DNA of 64,000 nucleotides from Tuctoria greenei (GCA_036927565.1 JAYESD010000002.1:225949605-226013604), one strand, 5' to 3'. Positions 21,697 through 34,903 are shown, counted from the first letter of the stretch. Notes: generated by a model not told the origin, from the sequence alone. Numbers and translations are program-made.

Positions 21697-22687
21697 TCAA
21701 TTTAAGCCATGAGGATGCATAACCCCTATTTCACTATGAATGTAACAAAAACGAGTGAAATCCAAAGGTTTCGTAAAAATGTCAGCCAATTGTAGTTCGG
21801 TATCTACATGGTGAAGCACAATATTTCCTTTTTCAACATTATTATGGAGAAAGTGATACCTAATGTCAATGTGCTTTGTTCTTGAATGTTGCACTGCGTT
21901 TTTAGCAATGCAAATGGCACTAGTATTATCACAAAAATATTGAAGCACAATCTAGATCAACACGTAGTCCTTAAGTTTTTGAATAATCCAAAGAATTTGT
22001 GAACAAGCGCTAGGAGCAGCTGCATATTCAGATTCAGATGTGGATTGTGCAACTTAGTTGGTTTTCTAGAGGACCAAGCAACAAGAGAATTACCAACAAA
22101 ATGACAAGCACCCAAAGTACTTTTCCTAGCAATCCTACAACCCCAAAATCAGCATCTGAAAAGGCTTTCAAAGTAATGGTTGAGGAAGAAGAAAGAAAAA
22201 TGCAAAATTCTTGAGTTCCATGTAAGTACTTGAGAATCATTTTGACGGCTTGACGATGTGAAGCACGTGGCAAAGCTTGAAACTGTGCACAAAGACATAC
22301 ACTAAATTTCATGTCCGGTCTTGATGTCGTTAGGTACAAAAGTGATTAAATCATACTTCTATATTCTTTTTGATCGATCGGGTCACCATCTTCATCTAGT
22401 TCAAGTGTTGTCATTGTTCCCATTGGTGTCCAAAGAGGCTTGCTTTTGTCCATGTTCAAGCACTTAAGAAGGTCTCTTGTATACTTCGTTTGATGCACCA
22501 AAGTACCCTCCTTGGTTTGATTGATTTGCAGCCCCAAAAAGTACATGAGTACTCCTATCATACTCATCTCAAATTATAAACTCATCATAGCTGGACCGTG
22601 TGACTCGTTCGTGCAAGATCCCAATGATTTGTTGCGGAGGATGAATTTTGAGTGTTCAGGAGGGAGTAGACTTTTCAGAAGCTCCTT
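21697..22687 (-). pseudogene. pol: Copia-A RNase H and RT remnant
   Basis: 21697-21948 holds the RNase H end (FCDNTSAICIAKN, TKHIDIRYHFLHNNVEKGN). 22034-22339 holds YLTTSRPDMKFSVCLCAQF and AFSDADFGV. 22346-22567 holds GLQINQTKEGTLVHQTKYTR. A stop and frameshift lie near 22060 and another stop near 22340. Next to 22593 the sequence jumps from the SMIG/MSL region straight to DRVTRS-type linker sequence, omitting the YVDD active site and the whole palm start. It ends at the TCCTT where Copia-B inserted. Confidence 0.85.
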
Positions 22688-24365
22688 TGTAGGATCCAAA
22701 AGCACGTGAAAAGCTACCAGAGGGGGGTGAATGGTAGATTTAAAAATCTTACGCAGCGGAAACAATTAAACCTCAACCCCTTCGGCAGAAAAACGATCTG
22801 TTAAAGAAATCGTGTGTGAGACTAATATAAACGTATTTCACCATGACAAAAGTGATAGATATAAGAGAGAATCAAGTCACGAAGACAACACATCAAGAAT
22901 CACTCAAATCCGTCGAGAAAAACTCAAGTTATGATCGAAAGATCAAACAAAGATCAATCTGCCCTACTCGAGGAAAAACAGTTCTGGACCGCTGCAAAGA
23001 AACTTGTGTAGATCATAGAACATAAATCCAATGACCGTGAAATTTTGACAGATGATAGATAATCAAGTTGTGAAGACAACACAAAAACAATAACTTCAAT
23101 TGGATCTGTAAAACTCGAGTTATGATAAAACCACCAATGAAAGGTAGTGCTGTCTAGAAACTCGACGAATAAAACTTGTCTGGAATGTCTGACAAACAAG
23201 GAACAAAAGTTCCTTCAAACTACGAATTTTATTTAATAGAACACAAGAGGAACAGCCCCAAATTCTTGCACCACGATCTCTGGGCTCCCTTGCTTATATA
23301 ACCAGCTCGAAAGCTAACTCAACTCAAATCAGGAACCAAATCCTACTCTAATCACGAATTGTAACTTTCCATAACTGCTTAGGATTCTTCTATACGCAGA
23401 TAAAAGCAATCTTAAGACTTCTAAACACCTTAGGAACATATCCCACATTCCTAAATAACTCAAATTCGTGACCCACATGAAATCCTATCATAACCAACTC
23501 AAATCTCTCCATATTTGAGTCAAACCCGACTCAGCTGCAACCTGAGTCCATAACCTAGTCAGTTGGACCTTTCCGACCAACTCTTTACGTCCACATCTCT
23601 TCATCACATCTCGGAACCATGTAGCAACGTCCATGCACTCCTTGCACACGTGCAAACATCTTCCAATGACATCCACGATACCTTCACATGCATTATTCTT
23701 GATTCAATCATGTTGCGCAACTTCCTGATCAGCTCAACCACAATTCCTCCTGAATTTGGTTGTTCGAACCTCATCTCCTCCCTGAGACTAGTCCAATGGA
23801 TCCCATCACCAGCCATGTCTTGAACTCAAGCAACACCTGCACATGAATAAACAACCAATCCATACGAGCCCAAGTCCTCGACTTGACTCAAGTTAGTTCC
23901 GAACACAACACCTTACGTGAGAACCTCACATAAGCATGTTGCAAAACCATAGTAACACGATATCATTCATATCAACCAAAAACGCACCAAAGACTTAGCA
24001 AATGAATACTAAGCAATCTTTCCAACAATGTAAAGAAAGTACGAAACATCGCAAATAAAAAACAGAAGCATTGCGGTCAAGTTTCGGACCTTGCCAGAGC
24101 AACCCGGACCTTGAGCCGGAGCTAAAAAAAACTAGTCGGAACTAGTAAACCCAAAAGCCAGAGCTAGAAAAATCAACTCGGAGCTTAGCAAAAACACGCT
24201 GGAGCTATCAAAGATATGTCGGAGCTAAAGATAAAACTTCATCGGAGCTGACCAAAACTAGTCAGACCATAATAAAAAGGTGTTTTTGGTGATATTCAAA
24301 ACTTTTATCGTCAAAGCAAGTGTATTCACTACAAGCCAATGTATTCAGCACACATAGGTCTTACA
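22688..24365 (-). repeat. Copia-B 3' LTR
   Basis: 1678 bases, ending GGTCTTACA. The adjoining polypurine tract reads AAGTGGGAGAT (24366-24376), interrupted by a T. TATA at 23294-23301. U3 repeats at 24078-24270 are more diverged than in Copia-1 and contain AAACTAGTCGGAAC-type units. Confidence 0.92.
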
Positions 24366-25527
24366 ATCTCCCACTTGATGAATGCATTGGCAACACCATT
24401 TAAAATCTGAACATTGGCTTATTCTCATTAAAAGTTTTTTAGGCAATTTCTCCCCCTTTGTAAATCAAAAGTAAAATGAGAAGAAAATCCAAAGATTATG
24501 CCATATTATCTCTCCCCCTTGTTATCTCTCCTTATGCACATATTCTCTTTCTCTTCATGTTTATCTCTCCCCCTTCTTTTTGATCCACGGGTTCACCATC
24601 TTCATCAAGTTCAAGTGTTGTTGCTGTTCCCATTGGTGTCCAAAGAGGCTTGCTTTTATCCATGTTGAAGCACCTTAGGAGGTCTTTTGTATACTTCGTC
24701 TGATGCACAAAGGTACCCTCCTTGGTTTGCTTGATTTGCAGCCCCAAAAATTAAGTGAGTCCACCCATCATACTCATTTCAAATTCGGAACTCATCATTG
24801 CTGAAAACTTGGACACAAGATCATGAGAAGCACAATCAAAGATAATATCATCCACATACACTTGAACGAATAATGAGTCATTGCCATGCTTAAGCACAAA
24901 AAGAGTTTTATCAACCTTGCCCATGGTAAACCCCTTTTCAAGTAAGAATGTTTTTAACCTAACATACCATGCTCTAGGGGCTTGTTTGAGACCGTATAAG
25001 GCTTTGGACAGTTTGTAAACATGATTAGGAAAATCTAGATTTTCAAAACCCGGTGGTTGTTTCACATAAACCTCATCATCTATGTAGCCATTAAGAAAAG
25101 CACTTTTAACATCCATTTGATATAGCTTAAAACCTTTAGATGCAGCAAAATCTAACAAAATTCTTATGGCTTCTAATCTAGCAACAGGAGCAAAAGTTTC
25201 ATCAAAATCTAGACCTTCAACTTGAGTGAAACCTTGAGCAATCAACCTAGCCTTATTCCTAACCACAACCCCATCCTCACTTTGTTTATTTTTAAATACC
25301 CATTTAGTTCGAATTAAAGTGTGACCTTGAGGTGGAGGTACAAGTTTCCAAACATTATTTCTTTCAAAATTTTCTAACTCTTCTTGCATGGCAATAATCC
25401 AAAATTCATTAGTGAGTGCGTGTGATATATCTTTGGGTTCAAAAGAAGCAACAAAAGCAGAATTAGCATAAGAGTTTGGATCACAAAACATGGATCGTGT
25501 GACTCGTTCGTGCAAGCTTCCAATCAT
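24366..25527 (-). pseudogene. pol: Copia-B reverse transcriptase, RNase H deleted
   Basis: 24751-25527 is an open frame covering most of RT, from the linker through WVFKNKQSEDGVV, YQMDVKSAFLNGYIDDEVY (motif A Asp), YGLKQAPRAWYVRL and YVDDIIFDCASHD (motif C). After a stop at about 24750 the frame continues as GLQIKQTKEGTFVHQTKYTK and ends near 24575 inside PVDQKE. The whole RNase H domain is absent: the next sequence is polypurine-like TCTCCCCCTT motifs of the 3' UTR (24366-24570). This is the best preserved RT palm of the family here. Confidence 0.88.
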
Positions 25528-26766
25528 CTGTTGTGGGGGATGATCATTGTAAAACTATAGGGGAACAGATGTCTCACAAGCTTCTTCTTCTTCATGTTCA
25601 TCACAAATCGATGAGCTTGTGACTTGAGGATGATTTGAATCAGCATTGATGGTTGTCGGTGCTCATTGAGAATTAACATCCGGAGCTGAACCAAAGTGTT
25701 TAGCTGCTGAATTTTTGGGCAGCAGCTCCAATTCTTCCTCATCTTCAACAAAAATGCTCTCCCCGCTACGGATATGGATCTGGACCTGCAATGTTTGAGC
25801 TAGTACCTGGGCTAGCTTCATCAAAAGACACTTCACAAGTCTCCACAATTTTGTTAGTGTCAAGTAAAAGCATATGATAGCCTCTAGTATGAGATGGATA
25901 ACCAAGAAACATGCCATCAATGGATCTAGGTTCAAATTTATCAAAATTACCATGTTTCTTAACAAAGCATTTGCAACCAAAGACCCGAAAGTGTGTAACA
26001 CTAGGCCCATGTCCAAACCGAAGCTCATATGGTGTTTTACCTAGCTTAGCACGCAAGAAAACACGATTTGAGACATAACAAGCGGTTGCTAACGCATCAG
26101 CCCAAAATTTCCTAGGAGTTTGATATTCATCAAGCATAGTCCTAGCCATCTCAACTAAGGTTCTGTTTTTTCTTTCTACAACACCGTTTTGTTGAGGTAC
26201 ATATGGTGAAGAAAATTGATGATCTATTCTATTTTCAGCACAAAAGTGATCAAAAGATTGATTTTTAAATTCAGTTCCATTATCACTTCTAATTGCTTTT
26301 AAAGATCCTGGCTAATCAATTGATAATCTAAGAAATAAAGTTATAAAGTGACTAAAACTTCATTCTTAGACGCCATAAAGTAAACCCAAGAGTATCTAGA
26401 ATAATCATCAACAATCACAAGTACATACCATTTACCTCCGAAGGATTGAACACGTGAAGTTCCTACGGTGTCAAGATGCAAAAGTTGACATGGTTCAGTT
26501 GTCATGATCATTGTGAGAGGAGTATGTGAACCTGCAACCATCTTAGCATGTCTACAAGAAGAGCACACAATTTCTTTTTCCCCTTTAAGCTTAGGCAGCC
26601 CACGTATGCGATCAAGAGCACTAACACGCGTTAGGTGATCAAAGTCTACGTGACCAAGTCTACGATGCCAAAAATATAGGTCCTTTGAATCATTAGCAAC
26701 TAGACACCTATGCTTAGAGGAAGACATATCAAAATCAGCTTTAAAAACTCTTCCAAACCGAGACAT
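25528..26766 (-). pseudogene. pol: Copia-B integrase
   Basis: GAG-pre-integrase and HHCC (DLYFWHRRLGHVDFDHLTRV, CSSCRHAKM), core with LLHLDTVGTS and IVDDYSRYSWVYF, then a frameshift at about 26350 and a stop near 26312, the second Asp and the VPQQNGVVERKNRT block at about 26190. The C-terminal region (25766-26149) has GCKCFVKKHGNFDKFEPRS. The acidic linker to RT (25528-25765) changes frame. Same layout as Copia-1, where the IN core is broken at a different base. Confidence 0.87.
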
Positions 26767-27080
26767 GTTAAAATAAGCTCACTATTTGAACTTACAACTT
26801 TGCAGCAGTTTTTATTGAAAATAATTTCCAGATTTTCATCTAGCAATTGTGAAACAAAAAGCAAGATGTATTTAAAATTTTTCACAAGTGCCACATCCTT
26901 CAATGTGTAGTGATCATTTACTCTAACCGAACCCTTAGCAATTATAGGAGTTGAAGAATTATCAGCAAAAGTAACATTTTCTACACATGACACAAAAGAG
27001 AGGGAGGAGAACCAATCTTTGTTACCGGTCATGTGGCGTGAGCAACCTGAATCCACAATCCAAATGTTCTCCTTCCTCAA
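26767..27080 (-). pseudogene. pol: Copia-B protease
   Basis: IVDSGCSRHMTGNKDWF at the start, VTFADNSSTPIIAKG and SVRVNDHYTLKDVALVKNF further on. The DSG triad is intact and the frame stays open past the domain. A one-base change near 26770 separates it from integrase. Confidence 0.86.
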
Positions 27081-27089
27081 ACGTGTAAC

Positions 27090-29377
27090 CTACATAGAAG
27101 CACAATACGTCGATGACTCAATACTGGGGTTAGTCAAAAGGCATTTAGGAATCCAGTATTGAGTCACGCGACGTGCAGCAAGAAAAGCACGCGAAAGCTG
27201 AGACAAAACAACATGTTTATGAGTCAAAGTTTGAGATTTTTTATTCTTAACTACTGACCTATAAGGTGTTACTTGTGTAGCAAAAAAATCAGTAGCTCCG
27301 GAGGCAAAAATAGAAGGTCCGGAGGTAAACTTTGAATGTTTTTGCCTCAAAATAGCAGGTTGTACATTCGGTTCAATATGTGCAGCAAATTTTGCATGAA
27401 AGTTATGAGATCTAGCAACCATTCTTTCCCTTTTCTGTTGTTTAGCTAGTCTATAACAAAAATCTATGACATGACCATCTCTACCACAGTAGGTACAATG
27501 AAATTTAATTTTGTGTTCATGTCTAGATAAGCAAACAACATTTTTATTTGAAATCAAATGAGACAATACTCCTGCAGATTTGAAAACCACTTTTTTTTGT
27601 TTAGGAAATGTTTGAATCAAACCACTTCCTAATGACTTTACAATTTTAGGTGGATGTGCCTTAGCATGAGCAAGAGAATCAAAACTTAAACCAGTTTTAT
27701 CATTGCAAGACTTGGATGAATTCAACAGCAAGTTTAGGTTCTTATTCCCATTACAAAACCGATCAAATGTCTTATGCATGTTATCAAGTTTATTGGACAG
27801 ATCAAGGCAATTTTCACATGAAGTTTTTTCTTTTAATTTGCAGTTGGAACAATATTTAACTTCATGACAACGTAAAGCATTGTTCAATATACAGATTTCA
27901 TTCATAGCATCTTGCAGTTTCTTATCAAGATCATCACAACTAGAACAATGCAAATCAATCGTAGAACAAGAAGCATCTTTTAAATTTCCAATATTAAGTG
28001 CAGCAAGCTTTTTGTTCTTTTCAATTTCAAGTTCAAGTTTATCAAGTGTGGAGGTATGTGCACTTCTTAGGGAGGACAATTGTTCATATATTATGTCACA
28101 TGAAGAACAAGAATCATCACTAGGAATCAAGGATTTCAAACAATTAATTTCAGATTCTAGTGACTCAATTTTAACAGCATTGTCCCTAAGCTTTTTGTCC
28201 TTTTTCTTAACAATAATAGTGGCACGAGAAATAGCATCACACATTTCTTTGCAAGTAGGACATACCTCTTCATTGTCGCTGTTGTGTTCTGCCTTCTCCA
28301 TACTTGATCTTGACTTGCCCGCCATGAAGCACAAGTTTGCCAAATCATCTTCATCTTCATCACTTCCAATGTCCACGTCGCTTGAGCCAAGTTCCTGGAT
28401 TGCTGAAATAAAACTGCTCACCAATTGACGTCCTGTAAAACCCTTCTTTTTCTTCGTATATTTTGCAGAGGAGTGCTTCGTTCTTGTTTTCTTTCCATCC
28501 CGGGAAGTAGGACCTTAAAGGTTAGGGAAATCTGAACGAAAATGTCCTGACTTATCACATTCAAAGTATCGTTGAGGTCTAGAGCTTCCTCTCCTTCTAG
28601 TTCTCACATTTTGCAATGCTTTTGAGAACCGGGTAGAGATGAGCGCTAGCTCCTCCTCTGGAAACTCCTCGATCTGGTTAGAGAGGACAGCAAAGCAAGT
28701 GCACCACAAGATGATGTTTGATCGGAACTAGGCATGTCACGTTGAGAAACAAAAGCAATAGACTTGTTGGGGTTCTTACGTGAGATTATGTCAATTTCAT
28801 GAGTTTTTAACTTGGAATATAGCACATCTAAAGTAAGTGAACTCATGACAGTAGATTCACGAATAGATGTGACTTTCATCTCCCTAATCGACATATCTAA
28901 TGCACTTAGCAAATGCCTAGCATTTTCAGCATCTGAAAAATTAACATTGACACTACGCAAGTTGCTGAGAATCTTATTAAAGCGAGCAAAAAGGTCATCA
29001 ATAGACTCACTGGGTTGCATCTCGAAGCGCATGTTTTCTTTCTTGAACATGTCTTGCCTTACCTCTTTGATCGTGTTAGATCCTTCGTGGTAGTCACAAA
29101 GTGCTTTCCACACATCGTATGCAGATCGGAGGTGTGCAACACGGTCGAAGTCGCTTTGTGTTAATCATTGTATGATCAAGTTCCGAGTCTTGTTGTTGTT
29201 GTCAACATCTCTCAGATTTGTAGCTGTAACTTGATCGTTTGATGGCACCTCGTAAGGCTTGTATACCTTCTCCCATATTGCAAAGCCTTGTACCTGGATG
29301 AAAGCCTCCATGCGTGCCTTCCAAACCTGAAAATCAATACCAGCAAACACACAAGGTTTGGCAGAGTACTTCTCCAT
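27090..29377 (-). pseudogene. gag: Copia-B gag with two zinc knuckles
   Basis: Starts MEKYSAKPCVFAGIDFQVW (29377) and reads the capsid-like domain with a stop near 29165. 28515-29113 continues to the first knuckle, decayed to YFECDKSGHFRSDF (two Cys lost). A frameshift lies near 28690 and a stop near 28515. From 28424 a 444-residue open stretch covers an acidic segment (DVDIGSDEDEDD), a long coiled coil with regularly spaced Cys pairs (CSSCDDLDKK, CSNCKLKEK, CENCLDLSNK) and an intact second knuckle, CTYCGRDGHVIDFC. It is the most informative gag of the family in the window. Confidence 0.88.
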
Positions 29378-29439
29378 GATGATTAGTAAAAAACATGTAC
29401 AAATCACAAAGATTAGAGCACCGTGGCTCTGATACCAAT

Positions 29440-31119
29440 TGTGGGATCGAAGAGCACGTGAAAAGCTACTAGAGAGGGGTTTAATGGTAGATTTAAAAAT
29501 CTTACGTAGTGGAAACAATTAAACCCCAACCCCTTCGACAGAAAAATGATCTGTTAAAGAAATCGTGTGTGAGACTAATCTAAACCTGTTTCACCATGAT
29601 AAAAGTGATAGATATCAGAGAGAATCAAGTCACGAAGACAACACATCAATAATTACTCAAATCCGTCGAGAAAAACTCAAGTTATGATCGAAAGATCAAA
29701 CAAAGGTCAATCTGCCCTACTCGAGGAAAAAACAGTTCTGGAACACTGCAAAGAAACTCGTGTAGATTGTAGACCACAAATCCAATGACCGTGAAATTTT
29801 GACAGATGATAGATAATCAAGTTTTGAAGACAACCCAAAAAGAATCACGTCAATTGGATCTGTCAAACTAGATTTATGATAAAACCACCGATGAAAGGTA
29901 GTGCTGTCCAGAAACTCGACGAGTAAAACTTGTCTGGAACAAGAATGACGAACAAGGCACAAAAGTTCCTTCAAACTACGAATTTTATTTAATAGAACAC
30001 AAGAGGAACAGCCCCAAAGTCGTGCACCACGATCTCTGGGCTCCCTTGCTTATATAACCAGCTCGAAAGTCAACTCAACTCAAATCATGAACCTAATCCT
30101 ACTCTGTTCACGAATCATAACTTTCCATAACTGCTTAGGATTCTTCTATATGCAGATAAAAGCAATCTTAAGACTTCCAAACACCTTAGGAACATATCCC
30201 ACATTCCTAAACAACTCAAATTCGTGAACCACACGAAATCCTATCATAACCAACTCAAATCTCTCCATATTTGAGTCAAACCCGACTCAGCTGCAACCTG
30301 AGTCCATAACCTAGTCAGTTGGACCTTTTCGACCAACTCTTTATGTCCACATCTCATCATCACGTCTCAGAACCATGTAGCCACGTCCATGCACTCCTAG
30401 CACATGTGCAAACATCTTCCAATGACGTCCACGATACCTTCACATGCATTGTTCTTGATTCAATCATGTTGCGCAACTTCCTGATCAGCTCAACCACAAT
30501 TCCTCCTGATTTGGTTGTTGGAACCTCATCTCCTCCCTGAGACTAGTCCAATGGATCCCATCACCAGCCATTTCTTAAACTCAAGCAACATCTGCATATG
30601 AATAAACAACCAATCCATACGAGCCCAGGTCCTCGACTTGACTCAAGTTAGTTCCGAACACAACACCTTACGTGAGAACCTCACATAAGCATGTTGCAAA
30701 ACCATAGTAACACGATATCATTCATATCAACCAAAAACGCACCAAAGACTTAGCAAATGAATACTAAGCAATCTTTCCAACAATGTAAAGCAAGTACGAA
30801 ACATCGCAAATAAAAAACAGAAGCATTGCAGTCAAGTTCCGGACCTTGCCAGAGAAACCCGGACCTTGAGCCAGAGCTAACAAAAACTAGTCGGAACTAC
30901 TAAACCCAAAAGCCGGAGCTAGAAAAATCAAATCGGAGCTTAGCAAAAACACGCTGGAGCTATCCAAGACATGTCGAAGCTAAAGACAAAACTTCACCGG
31001 AGCCGACCAAAACTAGTCGGACCTTAATAAAAAGGTGTTTTGGTGATATTCAAAACTTTTATCGTCAAAGCAAGTGTATTCACTACAAGCCAATGTATTC
31101 AGCACACATAGGTCTTACA
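29440..31119 (-). repeat. Copia-B 5' LTR
   Basis: 1680 bases. Starts TGTGGGATCG, two bases from the perfect primer site. Ends GGTCTTACA before TCCTT. TATA box in CTTGCTTATATAACC at about 30050. U3 repeats at 30832-31025. Confidence 0.92.
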
Positions 31120-31124
31120 TCCTT

Positions 31125-32302
31125 GTTCTTCATGTTCATTACAGATTGAAGAACTTCTGGCTTGAGGACGATCTGTACTAGCTGTAGTAGTTGTTGTTGC
31201 TAGTTGTGCAAAATCAGCTGCATGATCAACGTCGTTTGCTTCTGAATTTTTGGACAGCAGCACCACTCCTTTCGTCTTCTTCGATGAAAATACTCACCTA
31301 CTATGGATATGGATGTAGACTTGCAATATTAGAGCTAGTACCTAGGCTAGCTTCATCAAAAGAAACCTCACAAGTCTCCACAATTTTGTTAGTGTCATGT
31401 AAAAGCACACGGTAGCCTCTAGTATGAGATGGATAACCAAGAAACACACCATCAACTGATTTAGGTTCAAAATTATCAAGATTACCATGTTTCTTAACAA
31501 AGCATTTACAACAAAAAACCCGAAAGTGTGTGACACGAGGACTATGACCAAATAGAAGTTCATATGGTGTTTTTCCTAGCTTAGCACGCAAGAAAACACG
31601 ATTTGAGACATAACAAGTGGTTGCAATTGCATCTGCCCAAACTTTTCTAGGAGTTTGATATTCATCAAGAATAGTCCTAGCCATCTCAACTAAGGTTCTG
31701 TTCTTTCTCTCTACAACACCATTTTGTTGAGGTACATAAGGTGAAGAAAATTGGTGATCTATTCCACTTTCACCACAAAGGTGATCAAACGATTGATTTT
31801 TAAATTCGGTTCCGTTATCACTTCTAATTGATTTTAAACATCATGGGTGATCAATTGATAATCTAAGAAATAAAGTTCTAAAGTGACTAAAAGCTTCATT
31901 CTTAAATGTCATAAAGTAAACCCAGGATTATCTAGAATAGTCATCAACAATCAAAAGAACATACCATTTAGCTCCGAAGGATTGAACACGTGAAGGTCCT
32001 ACGGTGTCAAGGTGCAAAAGTTGACTCGGTTCAGTTGTCATGGTCATTGTGAGAGGAGCATGTGAACCTGCAACCATTTTAGCATGTCTACAAGAAGAGC
32101 ACAAAATTTCTTTGCCCCCTTTAAGCTTAGGCAGCCCACATATGCAATCAAGAGCACTAACACGCGTTAGATGATCAAAGCCTACATGACCAAGTCTACG
32201 ATGCCAAAAATATAAGTCCTTTGAATCATTAGCAACAAGAAACCTATGCTTAGAGGATGACATATCAAAATCAGCTTTAAAAACTCTTCCAAACCGAGAC
32301 AT
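31125..32302 (-). pseudogene. pol: Copia-A integrase
   Basis: 31928-32302 has GAG-pre-integrase (DLYFWHRRLGHVGFDHLTRV), CSSCRHAKM and the core start LLHLDTVGPS, IVDDYSR, then a stop at about 31927. The second Asp and Glu blocks follow in 31685-31850 and the C-terminal region (CKCFVKKHGNLDNFEPKS) in 31301-31684. The segment 31125-31300 is the decayed acidic linker, continuous with 22574-22687 once Copia-B is removed. Confidence 0.85.
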
Positions 32303-32335
32303 GTTAAAAATAAGCTCATTGTTTGAATCTACAAC

Positions 32336-32593
32336 CTAGCTGCAATTTTTAGTGAAAATAACTTCCATATCTTCATCTAGCAATTGTGAAACAGAAAGAA
32401 AGTTGTATTTCAAATTTTTAACAAGTGTCACATCCTTCAAAGTGCAGTGATTATTTACTCTAACTGATACTTTAGCAATTATAGGAGTTGAAGAATTATC
32501 AGCAAAAGTAACATTCTCTACACTTGACACAAAAGAGAGGGCGGCGAACCCATCTTTGTTACCAGTCATGTGGCATGAGCAACCTGAATCCAC
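32336..32593 (-). pseudogene. pol: Copia-A protease
   Basis: The active-site motif reads MDSGCSCHMTGNKDGF. DSG is intact. The residue before it comes from a region with a stop (the codon before MDSG gives a TAG). VTFADNSSTPIIAKV follows. The frame ends in FTKNCS at a stop near 32336. Confidence 0.83.
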
Positions 32594-32679
32594 AATCTAA
32601 ATGTTTTCCTTCCTCAAACGTGTACCCTACATAGAAGCACAATAAATCGATGACTCTACTGGGGTTAGTCAAAAGGCAT

Positions 32680-34903
32680 TTAGGAATCCAGTACTGAGTC
32701 ACACGACGTGTAGCAGGAAAAACATAAAAAAGCCAACAAAACAGCAAGTTTATGAGCTAAAGTTTGAGGATTTTTGTACCCAAGTACTGACTTATGAGGT
32801 GTTACATGTGTAGCATGAAAAACAGTAGGTTTGGGAGCAAACTTTGCATATTTTTGACTCATATCAGCAGCTTGCATGTTCTTGATATTTGGTTTAGCGT
32901 GTGCAGCAATTGTTGCATGAGAGTTATGAGATCTAGCTTGCGTTCTTTCCTTTTTCTATTGTTTAGCTAGTCTATAATAAAAATCTATGACATGACCATC
33001 TCTACCACAGTGGGTACAATGAAATTTAACTTTGTATTCATGCCTAGATGAGCAAGCAACATGTTTATTAGAAGCTGAATGAGACAGCACCCCTGCAGAT
33101 TCGAAAACCACATCTTTTTGTTTAGGAATTGTTTGAATCAAATCACTTACTAATGACATTAAAATTTTAGAAGGATGTGCCTTAGCATGAGCATGAGAAT
33201 CAAAACCTAAACCAGTTTTATCATTGCAAGACTTGGAAGAATTCAGCAGCAAGTTTAGATTCTTATTCCAATTACAAAATCACTCTAGTGTCCTATTCAT
33301 GTCATCAAGTTCCTTTGACAAGTCTAGACAGTTTTCACATGAATTTTTTCCTTTTAGTTTGCAATTAGAACAATATCTAACTTCATGAGAATGTAAACCA
33401 TTGTTCAATATAGAAATCTCATTCATAGCATCTTGTAGTTTCTTATCAAGTTCATCACAAGTAGAACAATGCAAATCAATTGTAGAACAGCTAGCATCTT
33501 TCAAGTTTTTATCATTAAGTGCAGCAAGCTCTGTGTTCTTTTCAATCTCTAACTTAAGTTTATCAAGTGTGGACGTGTGTGCACTTCTTAGAGAGGAAAA
33601 TTGTTCATAATAAAACACATGAGGAACAAGAATCATCACTAGGAATCAAAGATTTCAAAAGATTAATTTCATATTCTAGTGACTCAATTTTAACATCATT
33701 GTCCCTAATCTTTTTGTCCTTTTTCTTAACTATAACAGTGGCACGAGAAATAGCATCACACATTTATTCGCAAGTAGGACATACCTCTTCATTGTCGCTA
33801 TTGTGTTCTGCCTGCTCCATACTTGATCTTGACTTGTCTGCCATGAAGCACAAGTTTTCCAAATCATCTTCATCATCATCACTTCTGATGTCCACATCGC
33901 TCGAGCCAAGTTCTTGAAGTGCGGAGATAAACCTATTCACCAATTGTCGTCCTGTAAAACCCTTCTTTTTCTTGTTGTTGTTTATAGAGAAGTGCTTCGT
34001 CCTTGTTTGCTTTTCATCACGGGAAGTAGTACCTGAAAGGTTAGGGCAATCCATGCAAAAATGTCCTGTCTCACCACATTCGAAGCATCGTTGAGGTCCG
34101 GCACTCCCTCTCCTTCTAGTCCTCACATTTTGCAATACTTTTGAGAACCGAGTAGAGATGAGTGCAAGTTCTTCCTCTAGAAACTCTTCAATCTGTTCAA
34201 GGGTTAGAGAGGACAACAAAGCATGTGTTCAACAGGATGAAGATTGGCCGGAGCTATGCATGTAATGAGGAGAAACAAATGGAAGAGACTTGATGGGGTT
34301 CTTACGTGAGATTATGTCAATTTCATGAGTTTCAATTTAGAATATAGAACATATAAAGTAAGTGTACTCATGATAGTAGATTCACGAATAGATGTGACTT
34401 TCATCTCCCAAATTGACATGTCTAATGCACTTACTAATTGCCTAGCATTCTCAGCATTTGAAAAAATTACGTTAATGCTACGCAAGTTGCTGAGAATTTT
34501 ATTAAAGCGAGCAAAGAGGTCGTCGATGGACTCACCTGGATGCATCTCAAAGTGCATGTACTCCTTTTTGAACATGTATTGCCTTACCTCCTTGATCGTG
34601 TTGGATCCTTCTTGGTAATCACATAGAGCTTTCCAAACATTGTACGCAGATCGGAGGTGAGCAACACGGTCAAAGTCACTTTGAGTTAATCCTTGTATGA
34701 TCAAGTTCCAAGCCTTGTTGTTGTTGTCGACATCTCTCATATTTATAGCTGTAACTTGATCTTTTGGCAGCACTTTGTAAGGCTTGTACACCTTTTTCTC
34801 ATATTGCAAAGCTTTGCGCCTGGATGAACGCCTCCATTCATGCCTTCCAAACCTGAAAATCAATACCACTAAACACACAAGGTTTGTCAGAGTATTTCTC
34901 CAT
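32680..34903 (-). pseudogene. gag: Copia-A gag
   Basis: The gag start ATG (34903) is kept, but after FQVWKA a TGA replaces the Arg/Met region. The capsid-like part follows in 34312-34878, then a frameshift, then the first knuckle CFECGETGHFCMDC with all four ligands intact (about 34065). The acidic stretch and Cys-paired coil follow (33280-33639), then the second knuckle CTHCGRDGHVIDFY with its last Cys lost (about 33000). Several stops lie in 32880-33300. Copia-A and Copia-B thus each preserve a different knuckle. Confidence 0.85.

Larger units (their letters stand above)
22688..31119 (-). mobile_element. Copia-B: internally deleted Sirevirus-like element
   Basis: LTRs 22688-24365 and 29440-31119 (TGT(A/G)GGATC...GGTCTTACA), target duplication TCCTT (22683-22687 and 31120-31124), primer site TGGTATCAGAGCC (29425-29437, perfect). 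8432 bases. It sits in the integrase-RT linker of Copia-A. RNase H and most of the 3' UTR are deleted, so it cannot have moved on its own protein in this form. About 18 differences in the first 240 LTR bases by eye, so the insertion is not recent. Confidence 0.94.

Noticed and set aside
27880..28428. 182-codon plus-strand frame
   Set aside because: It is the antisense of the Copia-B gag coiled coil, whose sense frame has recognisable zinc knuckles.
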